A program made the position numbers and the translations under genes. 64,000 nucleotides of DNA from Gerris lacustris (lineage: Eukaryota > Arthropoda > Insecta > Hemiptera > Gerridae), in assembly GCA_951217055.1 (NCBI GenBank), contig OX578278.1, positions 31,757,105 through 31,821,104 on the forward strand. The letters run 5' to 3'. Below the pieces are notes generated by a model. That model saw only the letters and a list, made by a program, of their open reading frames with translations, made no database searches and was not told the DNA's origin. The stretch's first letter is position 1, and the number at the start of each line of letters is the position of its first letter. Of this stretch, positions 1 through 11,580 are shown in pieces.

Positions 1-587
1 ACGACCATTTTACCCTAAAAAATCGATCGCTGCTCTTAAAATAATGATGATAGAGCTGAAATAGAGGTACCGTTCAAAAGAGGAGGAAATTCAGATTAGA
101 AAAAGTCTATTTAAAATACCCTTAAGGGGCAAAACATATGCCTAAAATTAATTTTATTTTCAATATGATTAAAAAAATTATAATTTATTTTTGTTTAAGC
201 CCCCCCCCCCAATAATTAACTGCAGACGACGCCCATGACTTACAGTAAGATATTGTACTGCAGTAAGCATCAGCATAACATTTTTTAACGAATACGTTCT
301 AAAACAATTATTGTTACTTGGGCGCAGAGATTTTTTTTTATATTGGTTGTGGATATTTTTTTTTTCTAACTGCTTTGTTGAATAAGTAGTTCCCTTTTCT
401 TGGTACCACTACGAATACTTTGATGATTTTTTTGGGATATATTTCAAATCATAAAACTAATAAAGAATGCAAAATTTAAAAAAGCAATGTACAAATAACA
501 TATTAATATAATATCTGTAACCCACTATTCAGCAGCTTTCATTTGATTTGATACCCCACTCGAAAATTAAAAAAAATATATAAATTT
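1..587. other. unannotated AT-rich stretch
   Basis: No gene or clear element recognised. The segment 190-295 (C-run, CTGCAGACGACGCCCATGAC, TTACAGTAAGATATTGTACT) recurs in inverted orientation near 26035-26110 inside the hAT element at 25820-26339. It is therefore probably one end of another copy of that element. Confidence 0.5.
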
Positions 588-959
588 TTGAGTTTACCAC
601 ATTGGTATCACCAAATTGCGCATATTTTTAGTTTTTACTTAGGTATATTTTTTCTATTGGACCCATCTTTTGATAATTTTATGTATAAAACCCAAGACCT
701 TTTATGTATAAAAACCATGACTGCAAGGGCAAGGCAAAAAATATATAAAAGACTAGAAAGAAGCTTGGAGATCCTTTTGTACAAATTTAGACAACAAGAC
801 CTCCTCGACAACAGTTTGGAGAACGTTCAGAGCCCTCAAGCACCATAATTGCATTACTGCAATTATGGTGCAGAGAAGAATTATTTGCAGAATTATATGC
901 ATAAACCAGTGGTACCAGGTGAATGGGGGCTATGGGCGGCTATCGGCGATTTTCCATAT

Positions 960-1480
960 AAATAACTCCTGACTATGTTAATCTAGACATAAATAGGGAA
1001 AGTATCTATAACGACACCAATGATAACAAACTTCTGCAACCTTTTGATATAAAGGAATTGGCAATGGCAATAAAGAAAATCACTAGCAAGGCCCCTGAAT
1101 TAGATAATATTATTGCGAAATATATACTAATAAACCTATTTACAAAAATATTTCTCGGAGAAAAAGAAGTGTCCTAAGATTAGCTTTAAGATTTAAGATA
1201 AAGTTATACCGATTCCCAAAACCGGTTAAAACCCGAAAAAACCCGACGCAGAGACCACTTGTTCTTGGGTCCTGTGTCCTGTGTTAATAAAACTTACAAG
1301 CGATTAATTGTTAACCGATTGGACTGGTGGCTGGATGCTAACATCTTATCCGACTCACAATATGGATTCCGAAAAGGTCGGTCGATATATCATGCCCAAG
1401 CCAATTTGCTTGCCGAGATTTTCAAAACATTTGCTAACGATACCATTTATTTTCATCAATCTTTCGGAAAGTAGATTTTT
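960..1480 (+). pseudogene. decayed LINE (non-LTR retrotransposon) reverse transcriptase fragment
   Basis: Two pieces typical of ORF2 of a Jockey/I/R1-like LINE are readable. An upstream piece at about 1040-1140 contains FDIKELAMAIKKITSKAPEL, the pre-RT 'AI..LK.KAPG.D' motif. A second piece (1190-1474) contains KVIPIPK, then a frame change, then CVNKTYKRLIVNRLDWWLD and SQYGFRKGRSIYHAQANLL, the RT fingers motif. Frameshifts and stops separate them, and the catalytic YADD box is absent. The sequence at 588-848 (RQKIYKRLERSLEILLYKFR) could be an earlier piece of the same relic, but this is uncertain. No poly-A end or target duplication was seen. Confidence 0.8.
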
Positions 1481-1553
1481 CCCGGAAAAAAGGATGTAGG
1501 TATATAGGTTGTTAAATTCATATTAAGTTAAAGAATCGCTTTTAAAGATTTTT

Positions 1554-2400
1554 GGAACGAAGTTCCTTATGCCACGTTCTAGAGCCCGGGAGTGAATCCG
1601 AAAAAACAACCAAAATCACCGTCACGAAATCTATATGTCAAAATGTCACTTGGTTTTGTAAATATAGAAAATATAATCACGGTCTTGTTAAAAATAAAAT
1701 TAAAATTGATTTGTTCTGACGCTTATTTCAATATATTAGGTGTATGCTTTTTATAATACTGCGTACTTAATCCAAGAGAAAGTTCTAACTTCATCTATTT
1801 AATGAGACAAACAACTTTTTAAATATTGTTTTTAGTACAACGAACACCGACACTGTTATGAAGTGATAAAGATCGCTAAATTTATTAAAGTGGACCCAAA
1901 CGTTTAAAATAAAGAAAACGTTTTTACCGATATCTCCCGTTCTAACGTATAACGATTTTAATAAAACTTCTTACACATTGTCTAAAGTCTAAAGTACAAT
2001 TGAAACAGGCATGTAAAATTTCAACCGGATACAAGCAGAAGCTTTAGAGTAGGGGTAGGGAAGAGATATATTTTATAATATTTTAAATTAATAGGCCGGG
2101 TAGGTAGAAAACAGTCCTATTTCAATCCAACATCCTTTAACAAACATGCTCTAACTATAAACTCATCATGATCAACTTTTTTCTTATATTCAATATATAT
2201 TTATAGTATAACGCTTGCTTTAATGATACAAATAATGATTTTCTTTTAATGTTGCCTTAACTCTGCTAAGTACAAACAGTTGGTTACTTTAAATTTTGTC
2301 TCTTTTCCAACTCCGCCATGTATACGTACTTAGCAGTGTGATTTTATAATTTATATTTAATGAAAAATGTGAGGAACTTCGTTCCTCCGGGTATCCCGCG
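1554..2400. mobile_element. dispersed repeat family B, long copy
   Basis: Begins GGAACGAAGTTCC at 1554 and closes near 2373-2390 with GGAACTTCGTTCC, so the ends are inverted copies. The left end (GAGCCCGGGAGTGAATCCG) recurs at 50121. The stretch 1785-1885 (CTAACTTCATCTATTTAATG, GACAAACA, GATCGCTAAA) recurs at 11480-11580. No protein is encoded. Family assignment is unknown; a non-autonomous DNA element is likely. Confidence 0.55.
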
Positions 2401-2491
2401 ACACCACACGTATTTTTTTCCTTAGTTATTTAGGGTTTTCCGACGATATCAGTTCTTGGGGGTTAGCACCCTTACATTTATTGTTAAAATC

Positions 2492-2720
2492 ATTTCTCGT
2501 TTTCACCACGGCACACGGCGTATGATTTTCCTTAGCCTGCATGCCAAATTTCATCAACATTAGTCCAGTAGTTTAGGACTCACTCGTCAGCACAGACTAC
2601 ACAGTCAACAAATAAATGGTCAGACATTTTTTAAGACTGAGGGGACCTCAAAACGTGTAAATCCATTAAAATTTAATTTTCGCGCTATCACAATGCTTTC
2701 TGCTTTTCATATATATAATT
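2492..2720 (+). repeat. dispersed repeat family A, partial copy 1
   Basis: Shares with the copies at 9590, 12701 and 53877 the run GCCAAATTTCATCAACATTA, CCAGTAGTTTAGG, CAGACATTTTTTAAG, GGGGACCTCAAAACGTGTAA and CGCGCTATCACAATGCTTTC. The 5' half is missing. Confidence 0.7.
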
Positions 2721-2725
2721 AATAT

Positions 2726-3455
2726 AATAGAATTAAAAAGAAAAGCAAAACACAAATATATATCTAATCATTTGAAAATACAGGACAAAAAATAATTCGA
2801 ATAAAAGTTACATAATGATATATTATTCAGTTTTAATTATATCTGTTATAAAGACGTAATATTTTGCGAAGAAAAGATGTGACAGAATTGTAATAGTGAC
2901 GGGCTTAATAAGATAAGGGCTCTGGAAATAGTTTGAGTGCAGTGTCAAGTGGTCATCTCAGAGTGTATTTGATAAGGTTTGGTTGTGGGTGTGAGGGGGG
3001 CTTCTTCCCCCTGGAATAGGGGGGCAAGCACGGGGGAGTCTGGAAGGGGGAAAATCCATAGCAGCATCGGAGGATGCGCGGCATCTTTAACTATCGATAC
3101 TGTCGACTTTAAACTTTCACATCTCCTATCGATATATCGTCTGTGCAAACGTTTGACCAGTTCTTTTTTTTAAATAAGCTAATATTATTTAGCTATGTAT
3201 TTTGCGATACCTGAAGCTATAAAACTTCAAAATATATAAATATAAAACGAAAAAGAAACAAAAACAAATAAAAATAGTAATTATTTTATTGAACAATATT
3301 ATTTAAAAAAATGCGAATAAGTGCCGTTGTATTCGACCTAAATTATTTTTGTCCGTTGTGGATCGATTTTTTAAAAATAATAATTCCTTTTTACCTTTTT
3401 TTATTTTCTCATATACTTAGTAACCTGTATATAAATAGAAAGTGTGTGATTATAC
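2726..3455. other. no gene recognised; short open frames only
   Basis: AT-rich, with a G-rich patch at 2985-3060. The short overlapping open frames on both strands here carry no recognisable domain and are probably chance. Confidence 0.5.
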
Positions 3456-3745
3456 GTCTAGAGTTCTCTTGAGTCCAAAAAAGTTGTTTTTTTTTCTTAT
3501 AAAAATACTGGCCAGCCGTGAGTGCGGACGCATGGAGTCTAAGCTACTGGGCCGATTTTGTTGAAAACTAGCATACATTTTCAGAAAAGTCGCTGCCAGA
3601 GGTGAAAATAGAAAATAATTGTAGCTCTAAATTTGGAGCACTACACCCCAAAAGGCAGAAACTGAAAAATTCTCGAAAACGGTTCCGACTATTTTAGTTA
3701 TAAGATTATAAAATGTATTCCTTTTAAATACAAAACGAACAAAGT
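3456..3745 (-). repeat. dispersed repeat family A, partial copy 2 (inverted)
   Basis: Reverse orientation relative to copy 1: TTGAGTCCAAAAAAGT, CATGGAGTCTAAGCTACTGG, GCCGATTTTGTTGAAAAC, TAGCTCTAAATTTGGAGCAC and TCTCGAAAACGGTTCCGACT match the reverse complement of the copy at 12701-13263. With copy 1 it forms a loose inverted pair about 0.75 kb apart. Confidence 0.7.
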
Positions 3746-5139
3746 TTTTAAATAAAATAAATATTGAAATAAATAAAAATTGAAATATCTAACAAACGGG
3801 AAGATTCATTTCAGAAACTAAGGATTTTAAATGTATGCTTGACTAACGATAACAGGCGAAAACAAATTGATCGATTTGGGCGAAATTTGGCACTCAGGTG
3901 CCTCTCAGCATTTGTGACAACTAAATAGTATTTGGAAATTTCAGGCTTAAAATTTTAGAGATGGCGGCCAATATTGCGTACGACTAAAATACAAGTATTT
4001 AGTCATGTTGCACGTCTTTTTAAAGGTCTTCAAGAGTGGGAAAATAATAATTAACTATTAAAATTTGACACCTAATATTTAGATATGGCGGACGACTACA
4101 AACAAGTTTAAAGATCTTGACGAGTTGTAAGATGTAACTATTATTATACAATTTTAATTTTTTTTTTAGCATTGAGAAAACAAATATGACCTAAAGGAGA
4201 ATATTAAAAGATAATTGTATGCTAATATGGCATATTATATATAATATTAAAGCCCTTTTAGGTGGCTTAAGAATATTTTAGTTTTTCTCCGAAAAATGCT
4301 TCCTGTATTAGATCAATATAAAAATGATCGATTATATCATGTTATAAACATATAGCATGTTATAAACCGTTTCAAAGGTATTACGAAGTAGATTCCATAT
4401 AAGATAAGTCACTCTAGCTTCCTGAGATCATAAGGACGCTCGCCTGTCATTATAAAGCTGTTCTTATAAGAGAGAGATACCTTACACATTTTCCCCCTCC
4501 TATGCAGACAGGAGAGCGTAGCGACCCTACATATTTTTTGCTGTCTTTAGCCACATTCAAACAGGTGAGCTCAGCGAGCCTGCCTGATTTTTCATATCTT
4601 AAAATTATTTGAGATTTTTCTATCATTGCTTTTTTCCGAGGACCAATATAACTGACAACGAAAACAAAACTCTTTAGTTACAAAGCATGATATTAATACA
4701 CATAGTTTAAAAGCTCTTGCATAGTAGGAAAAGAATATCTAACTTTTATTATATCATTTTTACTTAAAATATAATCGAAATAAGGGTGTTGAAAAGTAGG
4801 TTCTTGCTTATATATTGCATGTTACTTATAATTTTTAAGTTCTTTTCAGGTAGATTAAGAATATGTAAATTTTATCCGAAACATGTTTCCAGGTTAACAA
4901 TATGGCCGATGTGTGAGTAAAATTTCCATCTCATTACTAGTTATGTACTCTTATATGAGAAATTTTAGTGGGAGATGTATCGGTCAAATTTTTTAAATAA
5001 CTTTGGACAAAGGAACATCACTCTGTATATAGTATAGTGACGCCTCTTTGACGTTACAGATAATTATACTAAGGAATATAATTACTAATATACACTGGAA
5101 AAATGGAGCATGACGGTTAAAATTAATATGGCACCTCTG
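3746..5139. other. no gene recognised; degraded repeats
   Basis: The segment 3845-3930 (GATCGATTTGGGCGAAATTT, GGCACTCAGG) resembles the 'GACCGATTT..GAAATTTGG' motif of family B. 4490-4600 holds two similar units, 'AGACAGGAGAGCGTAGCGACC' and 'AAACAGGTGAGCTCAGCGAGCC', each with a CAGG-AGC-GAGC core. Nothing else was identified. Confidence 0.45.
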
Positions 5140-5450
5140 CAGTGGTGCACCCACGGGGAAAGGGGCTGAACCCCCTCCCTCCGAGAGCCTTTAAGAAAAT
5201 ATTCGGACTTCAGAAAATACAATTTACTTATAGGAAATACTTGTGAGGAATATAATGAAAGTGTATTTTTAATACTAATTGCTAATATATAAAACATATT
5301 TAGATACGTTTTTATGTGGACTATGCATACCCCCCCCCCCCCCCCACACACTTCTCATCCCTTCAAACCCCCCTCCCTCGGTCTCGAACTTATAATGATT
5401 TGGGTTTCATGTTTCATGTCCCCCAGAAAAAAATCCAGGACGTGCCACTG
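5140..5450. mobile_element. hAT-type MITE (311 bp)
   Basis: Ends CAGTGGTGCACCCACG at 5140 and, inverted, GGACGTGCCACTG finishing at 5450; CAGTGGCG-type termini are typical of hAT elements. The flanks read 'ggcacctctg' and 'accatctgtt'; a degraded 8-bp duplication of accatctg is likely. It sits inside another repeat whose empty form appears at 6545-6600 and 16615-16670 (gttGAAATTAATATGG, ACCATCTG, GAGCTACT). Contains C-rich tracts; no protein. Confidence 0.75.
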
Positions 5451-5504
5451 ACCATCTGTTTCTACTTTTCTACTTTCGAGAAACCATCCTAAATTATTCA
5501 AAAT

Positions 5505-6318
5505 GATTTATAGCCCAGTTAATAAAGGTTTTTACCTGCAACTAATTAGGGGAAATCTGGATTTTTTCCTGATGATAGACCATGATAAGAGGTACATTCT
5601 CTCAAAAGTCCCCACTTCTCCCCCTTGTGCTCCCCCCCCCCCCCCACCCCATCTTAAAGTTCAAAATTTACTTATTTTTCACTTTTTACGCAAAACTGTT
5701 TATTTTTTGAAGAGAAGTGATATTAACAAAAATATTTCTCACATAATTCTGCACAAAAAAGGTCCTATGCATGTTTGAAGTGAGACATACCGTTTTCGAG
5801 ATATTATTCATTAAAAATCCAATTTTTTATTTTTGCGAATCAAGATATGTTAAAAACAACACTTCTGATTTTAATGAAATTTGGATGGTAGGCCATACTA
5901 AGCCTATTGTTGATCCTATATAACTTTCAACCTTCTGTGCCTATTATTGTATCTTGCACATGCGCACATCTTGGTTCGAAAAAATAAAAAATTGGATTTT
6001 TAATTAATAATATCTCGAAAACGGTATGTCTCACTTCAAACATGCATAGAACCTTTTTTGAGCAGAATTATGTGAGAAATATTTTTGTTAATAACACTTC
6101 TCTTCAAAAAATAAACTGTTTTGCGTAAAAAGTGAAAAATAAGTAAATTTTGAACTTTAAGAGGGGGTAGGGGGGGGGGGGAGCACAAGGGGGAGAAGTG
6201 GGGACTTTTGAGAGAATGTACCTCTTATCATGGACTATCATTAGGAAAAAATCCAGATTTCCCCTAATTAGTTGCGGGTACAGCCTGTTTTTGGCCTTTA
6301 TTGACTGAGCTATTAAGT
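5505..6318. mobile_element. large palindrome / fold-back element (about 0.8 kb)
   Basis: The two halves are inverted copies. Left-arm landmarks CAACTAATTAGGGGAAATC, GGTACATTCTCTCAAAAGTC, CATGTTTGAAGTGAGACATA and CGTTTTCGAGATATTATTC recur in reverse complement in the right arm (about 5963-6318). The arms include matching C-runs and G-runs at 5631 and 6170. The centre is a single-copy loop of about 100 bp (5855-5960) containing ATGAAATTTGGATGGTAGGC, and a relic of that also occurs at 6435. No target duplication was identified. Confidence 0.8.
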
Positions 6319-7160
6319 ATACTTTTAAACGTATAGGTGTTAATAAAACAAAGCGGATGTACCTATTTCCAATGAGGATAAACTTATTTTTCATCCTTGA
6401 AAAATAAATTTGAAATTATGATGGGTAATTTTGACTTACCATCCAAATTTCATAAAAACAGACAAGTAGTTTAAAAAGCCCCCTTCTCAATTTTAAAAAA
6501 AATAATTTCGAAAAGACATCCAAATTAATATATTATAATGTATGCGATGATTGAAATTAATATGAGACCATCTGTGAGCTACTATCTGTTTTAGAGATAG
6601 ATATAGGTGTAAATTAAAGCATGTTTGTGTGGATTTAGAAAAGAATACAATGGGCCCAAAAGGTAGAACATTATATAGGACCAACTAGGCTAATAATAAA
6701 ATTGGGAGGGTAGTTTTTAAGACATGTAAAAATTGTTAAACGACACAGACCGACAGCCTGACACAAAACCAAAAATGTTCTAAGAAATATAAAATCAATT
6801 TCTGTCAAGAAATTTTCGAATTCTCAGACATAAAAAAACGGTTCATCAGAACGAACACAATGCTTCCAATACCTTCGATAGCTCGGAAGCAAAAAAGACA
6901 AAATAAATTTTACGCCAACGTAACACTTATTCTCTTTACAAAATGACGGATAGAATGGGAGTAAAAAGGCTTTGTCGAAGAACTTAACTGTTATATCGAT
7001 ACTTTTGCCAAAAAAACAAAAGGGGATTAAAGTATCGATACGATACGATAACGAGATGAGTTGTAATAAGATCGATAGGTCGAGAATTGAGAGAGTGAGG
7101 TTTTTGGGATGCTTTGAAAAAGCAGCCAGTAGGGTTGCAGCTGGCTCCAGGGAGGGGGGT
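6319..7160. other. upstream region of unc80; no gene recognised
   Basis: Contains a relic of the repeat seen around 5110 and 16620 (6540-6600) and a segment of low-complexity AT. It should hold the promoter or 5' exons if exon 1 contains the cap site, but no core promoter element stands out. Confidence 0.4.
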
Positions 7161-7163
7161 TAG

Positions 7164-7217
7164 GGACCTGTCAACATTATTTTGCCATCATTTCTTTACA
7201 ACATAGTCTGCTACAAC
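7164..7217 (+). promoter_or_regulatory. 5' leader immediately before the unc80 start codon
   Basis: The unc80 frame is closed by an in-frame TAG at 7161-7163, and the first ATG after it is at 7218. The start context is acaacATGG, with A at -3 and G at +4, a good animal initiation context. This decides the start. No TATA box, initiator or upstream splice acceptor could be assigned with confidence, so the transcription start is unknown. Confidence 0.6.
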
Positions 7218-7303
7218 ATGGATCATGCAAGGAAATCATCCGACCAACCAGGATCCCAGCCCCTACCCATACCCATACAGATATTCTTCTGGCAGCAGAC
7301 CAG
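7218..7303 (+). CDS. unc80: unc80 exon 1 (start codon, residues 1-28)
   Basis: Begins MDHARKSSDQPGS and continues into PLPIPIQIFFWQQT, the conserved UNC80 N-terminal motif (vertebrates have PLPIQTFLWRQT). It ends on two bases of a split codon (AG) at the donor gtacta, so the exon leaves in phase 2, which matches exon 2. The start is the first ATG after the in-frame stop at 7161. A TTG at 7182 is in frame but is not needed. The next coding exon is 8.4 kb away. Confidence 0.92.
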
Positions 7304-8344
7304 GTACTACACCCATAAAAAAAACCCAAAATTACAAACTGACCAAACCCACAATAAAAAAAAACCAAACTAGCTATAAATTTCTTCTTTTTTTTCTTCT
7401 TGATTACATTTTGTTCTTTTTTTCTTATTATTCTCCCTCCACTTACTCTTTCGGTTTTTTATGATACACACATCTTGCCTCAGAAAGAGAAACATTCTTG
7501 GCCGATTTGTTTACTAACAAATCTATTAATCTATTCGGAATTTTTAAAAGAGACAAAAAAACCTTTTCTTTTTTTAATCCTTTTAAACTTCTCCTCAAAG
7601 TTTATTTTTTCTTTAAAAGAAAAACACTTTATCTACGATCGTTTCGATGGGAAGAAAACAACAGTTAAGATCTTACAAGTAAAATAAGAAAATAAATAGA
7701 AAATCTCATCTGTTTAAAAGTAAAATAAATACATTTTTTCTTTAACTAAATTAAATTAAAGTTTTTCTCTTGACTTTAATTGAACACTTAAAAAAAACGT
7801 GCTGGCAGCTGACATTTAAAACTACACTAAATATATACACTTTTGTTTATTATTTCCTTTTATTTTAAAACCTTGTTTTTTACAATATATTAAAATATAT
7901 TTTAATTTCCTTGTACTTTGTATGGTTGATATATAATTCGTAAAGAAAACTAATTATATAACTAGATATTTAATATTATTAATCTTGGGAATATGTATAT
8001 ATTTTACGTTATTCCGATAAATTTATTAATTAATTCTCCACTGCTTCGGCCGATTAACTAGCGTATAAATTAATTTAATGTATATAATATAAGTGTATAT
8101 ATATGTATGGTTTGGTAATAAAGCCTCTATCTATCGAAATTAAATTAAAGTAATAATGGTAGAGATGGATTGTTAAAGTATCAATACTGGTGTTTCAATA
8201 TAATTTAAATTAATAAATTAAAACTGAAATATAAAAAAAATTGATTCAAAGATCATAAATTTATATTTTTTACCTATCTCTCTATAGTGTAAAAGGAAAA
8301 AAATCGGTACTACAAACTCGAAAAATGGTTTCTCAAATAAGTTA
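7304..8344. other. start of unc80 intron 1, no element recognised
   Basis: Very T-rich and AT-rich; several T-runs and (TA) stretches near 8085-8105. Short open frames at 7400-7690 are low-complexity and unlikely to be coding. Confidence 0.5.
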
Positions 8345-8680
8345 ACAGTCTAGGAGAAAGCGTGCAAAAAAGTGTCTGACTAACATCAAGCTAGTATTTT
8401 GGGTACAAGTTAATCTTTAAGTGCTCTTTAAGAATATGTGGTCGGCTAAGTTCGTCTGAAGAACATATAGCTGGGGCTGGACAATAGGATTTAAAAAAAA
8501 AGAAAAAAAAGAGCAGCCATATACCGCTCATTTTGGTGGAAAATGTTCTGCACTGTGTACAGAATAATTAGTTGGTAAACCAAAAATCAAGTTAATGTTA
8601 CCATGACACTTGATATGGGAACACTTTGATTTTGAGTATTATTTTAATAACTATCCTATCAAGTAGCAAAATAACATAAA
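8345..8680 (+). repeat. dispersed repeat family C, copy 1
   Basis: Shares with 14995-15345, and in reverse with 18510-18715: CTAGGAGAAAGCGTGCAAAA, GTGTCTGACTAACATCAAG, ATATGTGGTC, CATTTTGGTGGA, TTAGTTGGTAAACC and the ACACTTGATATGGG..CCTATCAAGTAG inverted pair. Non-coding; class unknown. Confidence 0.65.
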
Positions 8681-8784
8681 CTTGATGTTTGGTAGATCAT
8701 GGAAATCACATTGTCCGCCAAAATGGGCAAAAAAATTTTTAATTGTTGCGCGTATATAAGATGAGGATTCAACAAAAGTATTTT

Positions 8785-9060
8785 TAGGGTCCGTAGGCAA
8801 AACCAAGGACCCTTATATTTTCCTACGTGTGTCTGTCGGACGGACAGACACACGTAGTCTGTCGCCTGCTCTCACGGTGACACCTTTCGTCCGATCACTT
8901 TGAAATTTGGCATATATGTGTATAGTACCTATCTACACATTTTAAAAATATAGGGACTTTTCTGGAGACCATGTAGGGGTATCCTATGAAAGGGTACGTC
9001 GAGCTGATTACAAAAATAAATATTTTTTTGGTTATAACTTTGATAGGGCGAGCGTAGGCG
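8785..9060. repeat. repeat-like segment with a perfect hairpin
   Basis: 8823-8857 is a perfect hairpin with 15-nt arms (CTACGTGTGTCTGTC / GACAGACACACGTAG) and a 5-nt loop. It is followed by CGTCCGATCACTTTGAAATT and TGGCATATATG. The layout, AAGGACCC plus a GTCTGTC hairpin plus 'GATCACTTTGAAATTTGGCA', is familiar from repeated elements in arthropod genomes, but I cannot assign a family. Confidence 0.5.
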
Positions 9061-9589
9061 AGTTTGAAAAGTGTCCTCCCTGTCTAATTTTTGTAAAGTG
9101 CAAAAATTCTGAAATAATTCCTGAACATTCTTCAACCAAATTAAAGATACCACTTTTTGGAAATTTCGAAAAAAACATATTTTTGTTTTTATTGACAAAA
9201 TATGTTTTTTTTTATAATTATGCTCTTTTGAATGTATTTATATGTTTATAGTCCGGTTGACTGGCAAAAAATAATTTATCGGAAGTTTGTTTATGTGTTT
9301 TGAGAATGTCAAACTAATAGGATAGTTCAAAGTAGGCTTTTTAGCATTAAAAAGCAATACATTAATAGTTACTTCTTAAACAATACTGTGTTGCCTGCGG
9401 ACCTTCCCCGTATGCTAACTAGTACACACACTTGACCTGTTTATTTATTCTTTGAAATGATGATGGATTTATGTATGTATTAGGTACATATTAAAAATTG
9501 TCACAGTTCATTAATTTTATTGCAATATTAGGCAATGAAAATAGTTGTTGCAGCAGCAGATGTTCCTCCATCCTGTTCACACTTTGCTT

Positions 9590-9945
9590 TAAATTTTCGG
9601 AAACTATATTTTTCCCGGAAAACAAATAATATGGTTAGATTCGAATTTAAATGGACTACTATTATAGAATTTCGTAATCTTAATAGTCAAAGCCGTGGGG
9701 GTAGGGCCTCCAACTAACTGAAATACAGTTTTATATATCGCATCGGGGTATGATTTTTATGAACACGTGTGCTAAATTGGATTGAAATAGTCCTAAGTAG
9801 TTTAGGCTTCAGGCGTCTGCACAAACGACAGACTACAGACAGACATTTTTTAAAAACAACTATTTTGGACTCTTTTTGGTTTTTTAAATAGTGAAAATCC
9901 CTCAAAATATAATTTTCTCGCCATCACAATACTGTCTCTTTATAT
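9590..9945 (+). repeat. dispersed repeat family A, partial copy 3
   Basis: Contains TATTTTTCCCGGAAAAC, GGTTAGATTCGAATTTAAAT, GGACTACT, CGCATCGGGGTATGATTTTT, AGTAGTTTAGGCTTCAGGCG, GACAGACATTTTTTAAAAAC and CGCCATCACAATACTGTCTC, in the same order as the complete copy at 12701. It is internally diverged and lacks the left terminus. Confidence 0.7.
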
Positions 9946-10889
9946 CTATTTATATATAAGATAGTGAAAAATCACGACAAAACAATTAAATATAAATCAT
10001 CTGTTGCACACATGATTTTAATAAAAGAAACAAATATGTTAAAATTCAACAAATAATTGTATAATAGCCTGAGGGTAGATAGTTTGGTAGTTGTGCGTGA
10101 CTGAGCAGCTAATTACTCAACTTGCTGTGAACTTTGCCAAGCTTCCTATTTAACTATTTAAATAGAACCACTTAACTTCATCTCTTCCAATCTGCCTAAA
10201 TTATATAGCTATTTCAATAACACTTGCATTCTGCAGTAGGTTTTACCTTAATCCTGTTATAAATCTTCCCTCTCTTCTAAATCCTGTAATAAATCTTCTC
10301 TTAAAACATGAAACACCTATAATATTAAATCTATTCGTCAAAATTATTGTAAGCAATCATCGTAAAATTAAAGAGTATTCTTGAAAAAATTATAAGTATA
10401 CTCATAAAATATATTCAGAGTATATGAAAATTACAAAACAATCTAAAGAAGAACATTCCATACACCTTCTTTAGATTGTTACTCCCCTGTTTTGTTTATA
10501 AGGGGAGTAACCATCTAAAGAAGTGCCTGAAAAGGTATTTTTCGAGTTAAAAATTAACTTGTTGCGTTAAATGGTCGAGTGGAATGCTTGTGTTTGATAA
10601 AGAGAAATCGTAAATTAAACAGGGGCAAAGGGATCCTGTGCCCTTTTGTGTACGATTCCAAAGACGATACTTCTTCATTTTAATTCTCTCTTTTTGCTGT
10701 TTGCAGGGAATCTATCTATCTAGAATTCTGATTTTATTGAATAAGGTTAAGGTTTTAAAGTGAGAACCCTTTTGTCAAGTGAAAATGTCACCTAATACGG
10801 TCCCCCATCCTTTTTTTTTTTGTTAATGGTATACACTTTTCATAAATGTCGGACTTAGCCCAAACATGCCCAGATTGAAGGCTGAGATA
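9946..10889. other. intron 1 stretch, no element recognised
   Basis: A short inverted pair is visible at 10440-10520: TCTAAAGAAG..CTTCTTTAGATTG, with GTTACTCCCCTGTTTTG / ATAAGGGGAGTAAC. Nothing else. Confidence 0.4.
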
Positions 10890-11580
10890 GTTGAAGCGAG
10901 TTTCCTACATTTTTGTTGGAGCATCCGATGATAACGAGCAAAAATTGACCGATTTAGTTGAAATTTGGTATAGATGTTTCATTTATCAATGGGTTGCTTT
11001 TATCAATGGTCGCAGGCTAAGTTGGTTGGACAGCGTTATGTTTAAGCGAAACTTCATAATAAAGTTCAATTATTATTTATTTATTGATATCTTGCGACCC
11101 CATGAGTATGAAAAATTCCTTTAAAAAAATGTTGCTTCCGAGTTTACCAGGTAATGGAAGCATTGTGTTCACTTTTGAGAACGAAAAAGTTTTATGTCTC
11201 CTATTTTAAAAATTCCAAGACAGAAATCCGTTTCAAACATCAGGGAACATTTTTGGTCTCGTGTCTGTCTATGGGTCTGTGTGTCCACCCGCGAATTATG
11301 AAACGTATGACGATAACTTAAGTGAATGTCGACCGATTTTGATGAAATTTTCGTTCATTTCTTTTACCAATGCCCAGGATGAGTTCGTTGGACAACGTTA
11401 TCCGTCCAAGCGTTCACGAGCAACGCTCGCGTATACGTGAACTTCAAATTTAAAATTGGAATTTTAGGTCGGAAAAAAATCTAACTTCATTTATACAATG
11501 AGACAAACATTTTTTTCAGAAACAATTTTTAGTTAAACCAACAGCGACACCGCTATGAAGTTGTTAAAGATCGCTAAAAC
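10890..11580 (+). repeat. dispersed repeat family B, two adjacent pieces
   Basis: 10900-11050 (GATGATAACGAGCAAAAATTG, GACCGATTTAGTTGAAATTT, TAAGTTGGTTGGACAGCGTT) and 11295-11580 (ACGATAACTTAAGTGAATG, GACAACGTTATCCGTCCAAG, CGTTCACGAGCAACGCTCGC) are two diverged versions of the same sequence, also seen at 50215-50410. The second continues through CTAACTTCATTTATACAATG into GATCGCTAAA, like 1785-1885. An open frame at 10891-11124 is part of the repeat. Confidence 0.65.

Noticed and set aside
2945..3173. Overlapping frames on both strands around the G-rich patch
   Set aside because: Mutually antisense, short, and without motifs; explained by G/C composition.
7182..7373. unc80 starting at the in-frame TTG at 7182, or exon 1 reading on to 7373
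   Set aside because: The ATG at 7218 has a good context. Homology to UNC80 stops at the gtacta donor (7304), and the downstream residues are Lys/Asn/Thr-rich intron translation.
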